Assembly: GCF_014333525.1 (NCBI RefSeq) | Contig: NZ_JACSCX010000004.1 | Coordinates: forward strand, 310,001-374,000 | Length of the DNA stretch: 64,000 bases | Direction: 5' to 3' | From: Hymenobacter puniceus | GTDB lineage: Bacteria > Bacteroidota > Bacteroidia > Cytophagales > Hymenobacteraceae | In this document: positions 44,101-51,706 of the stretch, piece by piece | Layout of the letters: each line of letters opens with the position of its first letter | Position numbering within the stretch: the stretch's first letter is position 1 | The notes under the pieces: generated by a model | The model's database searches: none | Seen by the model: only the letters and a program-made list of their open reading frames with translations | What the model was told of the DNA's origin: nothing | Made by a program: the position numbers and the translations under genes

Positions 44101-46440
44101 TTACAGCTTGCTCACCGTCACCGTTTTCTTGGCCACCTTCTCCCCCATTTCCACGCCTTTTTTGGCGGGTTTGGTGTCGGTGTTGCGCAGGGTGACGGCT
44201 TTGCTGCGGGCACCCGTTACACGCAGCAGCAGCTCGGCGCCGGGCGTGTAACGCAGGTTATCGAAGCTGATGTTGCGGCTGTTCTGGACTTCCAGCACGG
44301 GCTTGGTTTCCTGGGAAAGCAGAGTCACGTTTTTAAGGCGGATACCGTCGGCTTCCTGGCACACCATTCCTTTGTTGCATTCCAGCACGGTGTTTTCAAT
44401 TTCGATGCTTTGCACCGCCATTTCGGGCAAGCCGCGCACCAGAATGCCGGTGTTGGCGCCCTTGCAGGTCACGTTGGTGATGCGAAAGTTGCGGAACTGC
44501 GGCGTGCCTTCGCCTAAGGGCTCGGCCTTGATTTCGGGCAGGGCCTGGGCATCACCGTTCACCTGCACGGGGTCTTTGGCGGCGTAGTACATATCGAACA
44601 GGATGGCCTCGCCGGCAATGTCGGTCATGTCCACGCCATCCACGAAGATATTCTCCACCACGCCGCCCCGGCCGCGGGCCGTCTTGAAACGCAGGCCCAC
44701 ATCGGTGCCCATGAAGGTGCAGTTGCTCACGTACAGGTTGCGCGCGCCGCCCGACATTTCCGAGCCAATTACAAAGCCACCGTGGGCGTGGTACACTTTC
44801 GTATCCCGAATGATGAAGTTCTCGGTCGGCACGCCGCGGCGGCGGCCTTCCGCGTCGCGGCCCGATTTGATGCAGATACCGTCGTCGCCCACGTCAAAGG
44901 TGCAGCCTTCCACCAGCCCGTTGCGGCAGGATTCCAGGTCCAGGGCGTCGGTGTTCTGGCCGTACCAGGGGTTGCGGGCCGTCACGTTGCGCAGCGTGAT
45001 GTTGTCGCAGAGCAGCGGGTGAATCGTCCAGGCCGGGGAGTTCTGGATGGTGAAGTCTTCCAGCAGAATCTGCTTGCAGCGCTGCAGGCTAAGCATGTTG
45101 GGCCGCAGGAAATCCTTGAACTCGGCGTACTTGCTGAAGTCGGGCTCCTGGCCGGCGGTCAGGGTCCAGGGCTTGCTGAGAGTGGAGCCTTTCAGCGAGC
45201 CGGCCGAGGGGTACCAGGTGGTGCCCTTCTCATCCACCACGCCGCCCGATTTTACGAGACGCTGCCACTGGCCAGCATTGAGCTTTTCCTTTTTCACCAT
45301 GCGCCAAGCGTCGCCGGCCCCGTCGAAGGTGCCCTGGCCGGTAATGGCAATGTTTTCGAGGTCGTAGCCGGAAATAGGCGACTGGTTGCGCACGGCGTCC
45401 TCCCCTTCCCAGTTCGTTTTCACCAGTTGAAAATCGGACAGCCGGTTGCTGAACTGCACCAGCGCACCTTGAGCCACGTGCAGGTTCACGTTGCTTTTCA
45501 ACTGAATGGGGCCGGTGAGCCAGAGGCCGCGCGGCACCAGCACTACGCCGCCCCGCTGGCTACATGCGTCGATGGCCTTGCGGAACGCCTCGGTGTTGAG
45601 CTGCTGCCCGTCGGCCACCGCGCCGTACTTGGTGATGTTGAAGGTATCCTTGCGGAAATACGGCTGCAGCACCACGGGCAGCTCGTAGGCGTATTTGCCG
45701 GCGAAGGCCAACGGCCGCAGGTGAGCGGCAATACCGAGGTTCTGTTTTTTCACCTCCTGGGCCACCAACTGGGCCACCCGCTCGGCTCCGTAGGCCGAGA
45801 AATGGGTGTTGTCGAGCTTGGGGGCGTCGGCCCCGTTCTGGTAGCTCCAGAACAGGGGCTTGGTGCCCGCGTCGCCGAGCTGGGAGTACATGGCCCAAGT
45901 GGCTTCGTGGGCGTCAATCAGCGGCACTTTCTGGGCTTTGGCTACTTCGCGCACCACGCCGGGGTATTCGCCGTGGTCGTCCTTGCGCTTGCCGGCCTCG
46001 TCGAAGTAGCGGCGGCCGACGGGCGTCAGCAGCACCGGGTTGGCACCTTTGGCGCGGGCTTCCTGCACGTAGCGGGTCAGGTTCTGGCGGTAGGCCGTTT
46101 GGGGGGCGGCGTAGCGGGCGGTGTCCTCCTGCTTGCTGTCGTTGTGGCCGAACTGAATGAACACCCAGTCGCCGGGCTTAAGCTGCTCCAGTACCTTGGC
46201 CCAGCGGCCTTCGTGGCGGAAGTTGCGGGTGCTGCGGCCGTTCATGGCATGGTTCTGCACGGCCACGCCTTCCTTGAAAAACTGCTGGAAGTACATGCCC
46301 CAGCCCCGCTCAGCCTTGTCCAGGGGCTTGTTGGACATCGTGGAGTCGCCGACGAGGAAAATAGTGGGATTCCGGTCGTCGGCGGCTGGGCGGAAGGCCA
46401 GCAGCAGCACGACCAGCATGGCAAGGCACAGGTATTTCAT
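44101..46440 (-). CDS. GDSL esterase (rhamnogalacturonan acetylesterase type) fused to GH28 polygalacturonase
   Basis: A 779-aa exported fusion. The signal peptide is followed by a CE12-type SGNH esterase (about 25-235) with S33 in FLVGDSTMSNK, GRST at 68-71, GHND at 98-101 and the D210/H213 pair in DNTHFSAYGA. Then comes a GH28 beta-helix (from about 265): NTD at 496-498, DD at 519-520 in DVGDDGICIKSGRD, HGG at 553-555 and RFK at 584-586, the full catalytic set. One protein thus de-acetylates and hydrolyses pectin. ATG 46440 is preferred. The strong operator-like site lies 148 bases upstream. Confidence 0.93.
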   Translation of the reverse strand: MKYLCLAMLVVLLLAFRPAADDRNPTIFLVGDSTMSNKPLDKAERGWGMYFQQFFKEGVAVQNHAMNGRSTRNFRHEGRWAKVLEQLKPGDWVFIQFGHNDSKQEDTARYAAPQTAYRQNLTRYVQEARAKGANPVLLTPVGRRYFDEAGKRKDDHGEYPGVVREVAKAQKVPLIDAHEATWAMYSQLGDAGTKPLFWSYQNGADAPKLDNTHFSAYGAERVAQLVAQEVKKQNLGIAAHLRPLAFAGKYAYELPVVLQPYFRKDTFNITKYGAVADGQQLNTEAFRKAIDACSQRGGVVLVPRGLWLTGPIQLKSNVNLHVAQGALVQFSNRLSDFQLVKTNWEGEDAVRNQSPISGYDLENIAITGQGTFDGAGDAWRMVKKEKLNAGQWQRLVKSGGVVDEKGTTWYPSAGSLKGSTLSKPWTLTAGQEPDFSKYAEFKDFLRPNMLSLQRCKQILLEDFTIQNSPAWTIHPLLCDNITLRNVTARNPWYGQNTDALDLESCRNGLVEGCTFDVGDDGICIKSGRDAEGRRRGVPTENFIIRDTKVYHAHGGFVIGSEMSGGARNLYVSNCTFMGTDVGLRFKTARGRGGVVENIFVDGVDMTDIAGEAILFDMYYAAKDPVQVNGDAQALPEIKAEPLGEGTPQFRNFRITNVTCKGANTGILVRGLPEMAVQSIEIENTVLECNKGMVCQEADGIRLKNVTLLSQETKPVLEVQNSRNISFDNLRYTPGAELLLRVTGARSKAVTLRNTDTKPAKKGVEMGEKVAKKTVTVSKL

Positions 46441-46862
46441 ATCGGGTGGGAATGGAGGCGGGCGAAGCAGCGCAGCAGCCAACGAAACAGCAGTTTCCAA
46501 GGATGTTGCTGCCGGTCAGAGCAGTGGACTGGTTGATAAGGTTACTGGAATAGTTGGGGCCTTTTGCACCGGCCGTCCCTATTTTTTGCGCAATCGTTAT
46601 CGGGAACGTTGCCAACACGCCGCAACACCCACTTGCAGGGGCGCGGCTCTGCCACTCAGGCACCTGTTCTGCTCATAGCTTAGGGCACTCCCGCTTCCAC
46701 TATGAGCTGCCGGAATTGCATTATACCTGCTGAATTACGGCAATGGATAAAAGGGTTGCCTGCGCTGCACCTGACCAATTGCTGCCCGTAACAATTCAAC
46801 CTTCTACATTCGCGCTACAGCGGATATAGCCCTGCAGCCAAGTACCCGATTTGCCAGTCTTT
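46441..46862. promoter_or_regulatory. Divergent GH28-fusion / pncA gap
   Basis: This 422-base gap has the strong LacI-operator-like palindrome at 46588-46614, near the fusion-gene side. The remaining 250 bases towards pncA hold nothing I recognise. No gene is seen. Confidence 0.55.
46588..46614. promoter_or_regulatory. LacI-type operator upstream of the GH28 fusion gene
   Basis: Central bases AATCGTTATCGGGAAC followed by GTTGCCA, one base different over 27 from the site at 38709-38735. Core CGTT-N6-AACG. It places the GH28 fusion gene, and perhaps GH105 and GH43 downstream on the same strand, under the same regulator. Confidence 0.72.
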
Positions 46863-47471
46863 ATGAAAGCTCTCCTGCTGATAGATATTCAGAATGATTT
46901 TGTGCCCGGCGGCGCACTGGCCGTACCCGGCGGCGACGCGGTAATCCCGTTGGCCAATGCGCTACAGCCCCGTTTTGAGTTGGTAGTAGCCACCCAGGAC
47001 TGGCACCCGGCCGGCCACGGCAGCTTCGCCAGCAGCCACGCGGGCCGGCAGCCGTTCGAGCAAACCGACCTGCACGGCCTGCCCCAGACGCTCTGGCCCG
47101 ACCACTGCGTGCAGGGCACGCCCGGCGCCGACTTCCACCCCGCCCTCGATCAGCACCGCATCGAAGCCATCTTCCGCAAAGGCACCAACCCCAACCTCGA
47201 TTCTTACAGCGGCTTCTTTGACAACGGCCACCGCAAAAGCACCGGCCTCGCCGACTACTTGCGCGGCCGCGGCGTCAGGCAGGTGTACCTGGCCGGCCTC
47301 GCCGCCGACTACTGTGTGTACTTCTCCGCCAAAGATGCTTTGCAGGAAGGCTTCGAGGTATTTTTCATTGAAGACGCCACCCGTGCCATTTCCGCGGAAG
47401 GCTACCAACAGGCCCGCACTGACCTTTTGCAGCGCGGGGCAAAGTTTGTGACGGCAGCTGAGGTGCAGTAA
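46863..47471 (+). CDS. pncA: Nicotinamidase
   Basis: A 202-aa isochorismatase-fold amidase converting nicotinamide to nicotinate in NAD salvage. The catalytic D8 is in LLIDIQNDFVPGGALAV, the metal-site DWHPAGHGSF follows and the catalytic cysteine is in VYLAGLAADYCVYFSAKDA. The lysine is in AIFRKGTNPN. ATG 46863 is favoured over the TTG at 46851, as MKALLLIDIQNDF is the usual opening. Confidence 0.94.
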   Translation: MKALLLIDIQNDFVPGGALAVPGGDAVIPLANALQPRFELVVATQDWHPAGHGSFASSHAGRQPFEQTDLHGLPQTLWPDHCVQGTPGADFHPALDQHRIEAIFRKGTNPNLDSYSGFFDNGHRKSTGLADYLRGRGVRQVYLAGLAADYCVYFSAKDALQEGFEVFFIEDATRAISAEGYQQARTDLLQRGAKFVTAAEVQ

Positions 47472-47474
47472 GAT

Positions 47475-47554
47475 GTCATTTCGAGCGGAGCGAGGAATCT
47501 GGGCTAATCGACTTTACAGATGCGGCCCAGATTCCTCGCTCCGCTCGGAATGAC
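47475..47554. repeat. Palindromic repeat with 30-bp arms, GTCATTCCGAGC variant
   Basis: Arms 47475-47504 and 47525-47554 are complementary except for one position; they start GTCATTTCGAGCGGAGCGAG. It lies between convergent pncA and the methyltransferase and may also end both transcripts. Confidence 0.85.
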
Positions 47555-47557
47555 AAG

Positions 47558-48361
47558 CTACTTTTTTTGGGCTACCACCGAGTATATCATCGGCAGCTTA
47601 CCGCGCAGGTGCGGAAACTGGTAGCGCCGCTCCCCCACGTCTTCCAGCCCGGCAAAGCAGTTGTAGGGCGAGTAGTCGTATTCGTCGAAGTGCTGGATTT
47701 CGAGGCCGTGGCGGAGCAGGGCGCCCAGCACTTCGCTCAGGCTGTGGTTCCAAGAAACCGACGTGGTTGCTATGGGCGCGGCGCGGTCGGCGTAGGTGCC
47801 GGTTTCCTGCTCCGTAATGGTTTCGCGGTTGAAATAGGAGTAGTCGAAGCGGGTGAAGGTGTTGTCGAACATCCAGACCACGGGGTGAAATTCCACCAGC
47901 AGCAGGCGGCCGCCGGGCTTCAGAAAGTGCGCCACCACGGTTGCCCAGCGGTCCAGGTCGGGCAGCCAGCCCAGCACACCGTAGGTGGTGAACACCACGT
48001 CGAACTGCTGCGCAAGATGCTGCGGCAGCTCGTACACATCGGAGCAGATGAACTGCGCATCCAGCCCCAGCTGCGTGTTCAGGGCGCGGGCTTCGGCAAT
48101 GGCCTTGTCCGACAAATCCACGCCCGTTACCTGCGCGCCCATTCGGCTCATCGACAACGAATCCTGCCCGAAATGGCACTGCAAGTGTAGGACGCTTTGC
48201 CCGGCTACGTCGCCCAGCAACGCCAGCTCAATGGCGTTCAACGACGTTTCGCCGGCCACAAAGCCGGGCACGTTGTAGAACTCAGAGGACACATGATGCA
48301 CGGTTTTGGTGTTCCAGAGCGTGCGGTTTATTTCGGTGTAGTTGGCGGGGTAGTCGGGCAT
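47558..48361 (-). CDS. Class I SAM-dependent methyltransferase
   Basis: A 267-aa Rossmann-fold methyltransferase. Motif I is VLHLQCHFGQDSLSMSRMGAQVTGVDLSDKAIAEA (the GxG loop is CHFGQD, slightly unusual), with the acidic end of strand 2 as GVDLS. The later QFDVVFTTYGVLGWLPDLDRWATVVAHFLKPGGRLLLVEFHP is the typical motif IV to post-III run. The substrate is unknown. ATG 48361 is preferred over the longer frame. Confidence 0.88.
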   Translation of the reverse strand: MPDYPANYTEINRTLWNTKTVHHVSSEFYNVPGFVAGETSLNAIELALLGDVAGQSVLHLQCHFGQDSLSMSRMGAQVTGVDLSDKAIAEARALNTQLGLDAQFICSDVYELPQHLAQQFDVVFTTYGVLGWLPDLDRWATVVAHFLKPGGRLLLVEFHPVVWMFDNTFTRFDYSYFNRETITEQETGTYADRAAPIATTSVSWNHSLSEVLGALLRHGLEIQHFDEYDYSPYNCFAGLEDVGERRYQFPHLRGKLPMIYSVVAQKK

Positions 48362-48374
48362 GATGTGGGGGCGG

Positions 48375-48803
48375 CTATACGCCGGCAGTGTGTGCGGTGG
48401 CAAATTCGCGCAGCACTTCGAAAAACGCGCCGTCTATGCTGCGCAGCTTATTAGGCAGAAAGCCATTGCCGCTGAGTGGATGGTAGCCCGCCAGCTGCTC
48501 GAACTTCTCGGGCGAAGCAGTAGCAAAGCCCATCGACCAGTCGGGAAAAGACCGTCTGGTGATGGGGCCGTCGGCTAGCTTGCAGAGGTGGGTGTGGCGA
48601 ATGTCGCGGGCAATAATGGCGTAGAGCTGCTCCACAGCAGACTGTTCGCCTTCCAGCACCTGCAGAACTTCGCCTTCGCTTACCAGCAGCAAACCGGTGA
48701 TGGCGCGAGCCTGGTTTTTGCGCCGGGAGTGCAGCAGCAGTTGCTTTAGTTGCAACTCGTCCAATTCGCCGGTTGCGGAGCTGAGATATACAATCCGATG
48801 CAT
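48375..48803 (-). CDS. BLUF domain blue-light receptor (first copy)
   Basis: A 142-aa protein that is a single BLUF domain with a short helical C-terminus. Key flavin contacts line up with those of AppA with equal spacing: Y6 in MHRIVYLSS (Y21), N30 in RRKNQARAITG (N45), Q48 in LQVLEGEQ (Q63) and W89/M91 in FPDWSMGF (W104/M106). No output domain follows, so it likely acts through protein-protein contacts. ATG 48803 is chosen; the longer frame is not conserved. Another copy lies at 59758. Confidence 0.92.
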   Translation of the reverse strand: MHRIVYLSSATGELDELQLKQLLLHSRRKNQARAITGLLLVSEGEVLQVLEGEQSAVEQLYAIIARDIRHTHLCKLADGPITRRSFPDWSMGFATASPEKFEQLAGYHPLSGNGFLPNKLRSIDGAFFEVLREFATAHTAGV

Positions 48804-49012
48804 ATAGTAAGTGTAACCTATTTTTTTGCTGGCTGCGGCAGAGTACGCAGGGAAACTACCGGCCAATGAAGCGAAATTTACGCGGTTAGCGGCACAACTC
48901 AATCAGGCAACAGCTAGCCCTGAGTGCTCATCCAGACTACAACCTTTGCGGGAGGACGTGGGTACAGGACAGCACGGCCCGCCGGTTTGTGGCGGCTTTT
49001 CGCCCTTTCCTT

Positions 49013-50116
49013 ATGCCATTCCAACTTCCCGATTTGCTTCCCGACCAAGTGGAAACCTTGTTGCGTACGCTGGCTATTGTGGCAGGCAGCCTGGTGGCAG
49101 GGTGGTTGCTGAAGGTGGTGGTGTTTGGCACGCTGGCGGCTTATGTGCGGCGCGAGCCGACCAGCCTGCTGGCCAGCTCGGTGCTGCTTCACCTGCGCCA
49201 ACCCAGCGCGTGGTTTTTTCCGGTACTGGTGCTGTCGTTTGTGTTGCCGCTCACAGCCTTGCAGGACCGCACGCTAGAAGTGGCGCGGCGGCTGGTAGAA
49301 ACGGCGCTGCTTACCACTTTCGCCTGGGGTTTGGTGAAAACCGTGGACGTCATCCAGGATCTGGTGCAGCAGCACTACCAGATCAATGGCGAGGACAATC
49401 TGCGGGTGCGCAAGCTGTTTACGCAGCTGCAATTCGTGAAAAAGCTAACGGTGTCGCTCATCATCTTCGTGGCTATTGCGCTGGTTCTGATGAGCTTTGC
49501 CACGGTGCGCAAAATCGGAACGGGCCTGCTGACGTCGGCGGGCATTGCCAGCGTAATTGTGGGCTTTGCGGCTCAGCGCTCCATCAGCAACCTGCTGGCT
49601 GGCTTCCAGATTGCCTTCACCCAGCCCATCCGCCTCGACGACGTGCTGGTAGTGGAAGGCGAATGGGGCCGGGTGGAGGAAATTACATTTACGTATGTGG
49701 TGCTGCGCATCTGGGACGAGCGGCGGCTGGTGCTGCCCCTCAACTACTTTATTGAGAAGCCCTTCCAGAACTGGACCCGCACCACTTCCCAACTGCTGGG
49801 CACGGTGTTCCTGTACACCGACTACACCATTCCGGTGGAAGCCGTGCGCGCCGAGTTGCAACGCGTGGTGGCCGCGCACCCGCTCTGGGACCAGCGTGTG
49901 TGTGTGCTGCAGGTTACGGATTCCAAGGAGCGCACCATTGAGCTGCGGTGCCTGGTGAGTGCAGCCAACTCCAGCCAGGCGTTTGATTTGCGGTGCGCAG
50001 TGCGCGAGCAGCTGATTGCCTTCATTCAGCAGCGCTACCCGCACTGCCTGCCCAAAACCCGCACCCTCACCGAACCCACCGACCAGCCATTCACGCCGAG
50101 CATAGTGGAGGAGTAA
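49013..50116 (+). CDS. MscS-type mechanosensitive channel
   Basis: A 367-aa small-conductance mechanosensitive channel protein. After four or so membrane segments comes the pore-lining TM3 plus beta domain: LTSAGIASVIVGFAAQRSISNLLAGFQIAFTQPIRLDDVLVVEGEWGRVEEITFTYVVLRIWDERRLVLPLNYF. The C-terminal alpha/beta part follows. It opens under membrane tension to release solutes on osmotic downshock. ATG 49013 is chosen over the GTG at 48989. Confidence 0.93.
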   Translation: MPFQLPDLLPDQVETLLRTLAIVAGSLVAGWLLKVVVFGTLAAYVRREPTSLLASSVLLHLRQPSAWFFPVLVLSFVLPLTALQDRTLEVARRLVETALLTTFAWGLVKTVDVIQDLVQQHYQINGEDNLRVRKLFTQLQFVKKLTVSLIIFVAIALVLMSFATVRKIGTGLLTSAGIASVIVGFAAQRSISNLLAGFQIAFTQPIRLDDVLVVEGEWGRVEEITFTYVVLRIWDERRLVLPLNYFIEKPFQNWTRTTSQLLGTVFLYTDYTIPVEAVRAELQRVVAAHPLWDQRVCVLQVTDSKERTIELRCLVSAANSSQAFDLRCAVREQLIAFIQQRYPHCLPKTRTLTEPTDQPFTPSIVEE

Positions 50117-50146
50117 GTGCCGCGCCTGGATGGTATCAGCCTTGTA

Positions 50147-50884
50147 TCAGCCGGCAAATACAAACCGGCGCTGCCGCAGCCAGCTCTCCAGCAAGTGTGC
50201 ATCCGCCGAAATGCATCCAACCACGCGGTATTTGGAGCGCAGCGCTGCCGAAGTAGTGGCATCCTCGTCCACTACCTGGGCCTTGCCCAAATAGGTAGAA
50301 TGGATAAACCGTACTCGCCCAGCCTGCACCAGCAAAAAGCCCACGTGAAAGTCCAGCCCTACAATGTAGAGGCCACTGCCAAGCTGCTGCATCTGCTCCA
50401 CAAACCGGACCTGCGGCACTTGGCGGTAGCGCCGGATGTGGGCTTCATCAGTCAGGTTCTGAATGAGCTTTTCGGAGGTGGTTTTGGCCAGGGCTATCCG
50501 GTCGAGGCGCAGGCCGGCGTCGCGCAGCGTGGTAGTTACGAAGTAGCCACAGGCAATAGAATCCTGTTGTGGCTGCTGGCTGGTACCATAGAAGGCCCAC
50601 GGCGTGCCGTACCACGCCGGCCAAATGGTGGTGTCCAGACTCGCAACCAGCAAGTGCCGCGCCTGCTGTAGCACTACGGCTTTCTGCGCGGTGGTGCGGG
50701 CCTGCCGGTAGCGTGCGGCCAGCATTGCCCGTTGGGCTGCCAGCCGCGCCACACGAGGCCTGTACTCGGCTGCCGCAGCAGGATCGGGTACTGGTTCTAT
50801 GGAAGCTGTAGCGTTAGCAGATGTATCAGAATGACAGGCCCCGGCAAGCACAGCCAGCAACAGCGGCAGGTATTTCAACGACAT
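50147..50884 (-). CDS. Lipoprotein with a cysteine-hydrolase-like (NlpC/P60-type) pattern
   Basis: A 245-aa lipoprotein (signal with lipobox LAGAC). The mature part has CGYFVTTTLRDAGLRLD, where the Cys begins a helix, and later GLDFHVGFLLVQAGRVRFIHST, where a strand-borne His follows. This Cys-helix then His-strand order is that of NlpC/P60-like papain-fold hydrolases. The fit is a pattern match by eye; the protein may be inactive or belong to another fold. Confidence 0.6.
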   Translation of the reverse strand: MSLKYLPLLLAVLAGACHSDTSANATASIEPVPDPAAAAEYRPRVARLAAQRAMLAARYRQARTTAQKAVVLQQARHLLVASLDTTIWPAWYGTPWAFYGTSQQPQQDSIACGYFVTTTLRDAGLRLDRIALAKTTSEKLIQNLTDEAHIRRYRQVPQVRFVEQMQQLGSGLYIVGLDFHVGFLLVQAGRVRFIHSTYLGKAQVVDEDATTSAALRSKYRVVGCISADAHLLESWLRQRRFVFAG

Positions 50885-51100
50885 GGCAGCAACAGAAATG
50901 GAGAGGCCGCAAGCTAACGTCGTGTACGTCGTTTATTGTACTATCCATCTATAGCATGCTACTATTCGACCGCTGCGCAGAATAATCAGGGCCGGCCGGT
51001 GCAAGCACAACAATCGGCCCGCGCGCCGCCGTACCTTCGTGTGGCCGGCCGGGCTGATGTTCCGGTTTCCTGCGCACGGCAGCTTTTCCCTGATGCTTTC

Positions 51101-51643
51101 ATGATCCGACTCGAATACTTCACCCCGGCCGACTTTCCGCAGCTTATCGACTGGATAACCGATGCCAAGCTGCTCATGAACTGGTCGGGCTCTTTGTTCA
51201 GCTTCCCGCTCACCGAAGACAAGCTGGCCTGGTACCTCGAAGACACCAACGACCCCGCTACTTCCGACGCTCTGATTTACAAGGCCATCGAAACCAGAAC
51301 CGGCGAGGTAGTGGGCCACATTTCGCTGGGCGGAATCAGCCGTAAGAATAGCGCCGCCCGCATCAGCCGGGTGCTGGTGGGCAACAGCACGGCGCGGCGG
51401 CGCGGCATCTGCCAGGGCATGATGCAGGCCATTTTGCGCATCGGTTTCGAGGATCTGGGTTTGCACCGCATCGATCTGGGCGTGTACGATTTCAACACGG
51501 CCGCCATCCGCTGCTACGAGAAGGCCGGCATGCAGCAGGAAGGCCTCTCGCGCGACATTCTGCGCTACAATGACGAGTACTGGAGCCTCATTGAAATGAG
51601 CATGCTCGACCACGAGTGGCAGGCCCTGCACCCGGCATCCTGA
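51101..51643 (+). CDS. GNAT family N-acetyltransferase
   Basis: A 180-aa acetyltransferase of the RimJ/RimL type. It opens MIRLEYFTPADFPQLIDWITDAKLLMNW and has the acetyl-CoA loop (ISRVLVGNSTARRRGICQGMMQAILRIGFEDLGLHRIDLGVYDFNTAAIRCYEKAGM). The substrate is unknown. ATG 51101 is chosen over the much longer frame from 50936. Confidence 0.88.
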   Translation: MIRLEYFTPADFPQLIDWITDAKLLMNWSGSLFSFPLTEDKLAWYLEDTNDPATSDALIYKAIETRTGEVVGHISLGGISRKNSAARISRVLVGNSTARRRGICQGMMQAILRIGFEDLGLHRIDLGVYDFNTAAIRCYEKAGMQQEGLSRDILRYNDEYWSLIEMSMLDHEWQALHPAS

Positions 51644-51650
51644 GCCATAA

Positions 51651-51698
51651 GCCATAAGCCGCAAGCTGACGTTGGAGAGTCAGCTTGCGGCTTATGGC
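51651..51698. terminator. Perfect 20-bp hairpin, GCTTATGGC type, between convergent genes
   Basis: GCCATAAGCCGCAAGCTGAC at 51651-51670 is exactly complementary to 51679-51698 around an 8-base loop. It lies between the convergent GNAT and radical-SAM genes. The same GCTTATGGCTT core is present at 8497-8576, so this is also a dispersed repeat. Confidence 0.7.
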
Positions 51699-51706
51699 TT
51701 AGCACA

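Noticed and set aside
44782..46536. 584-codon open frame on plus opposite the GH28 fusion gene
   Set aside because: Antisense shadow; the opposite strand holds two complete catalytic domains.
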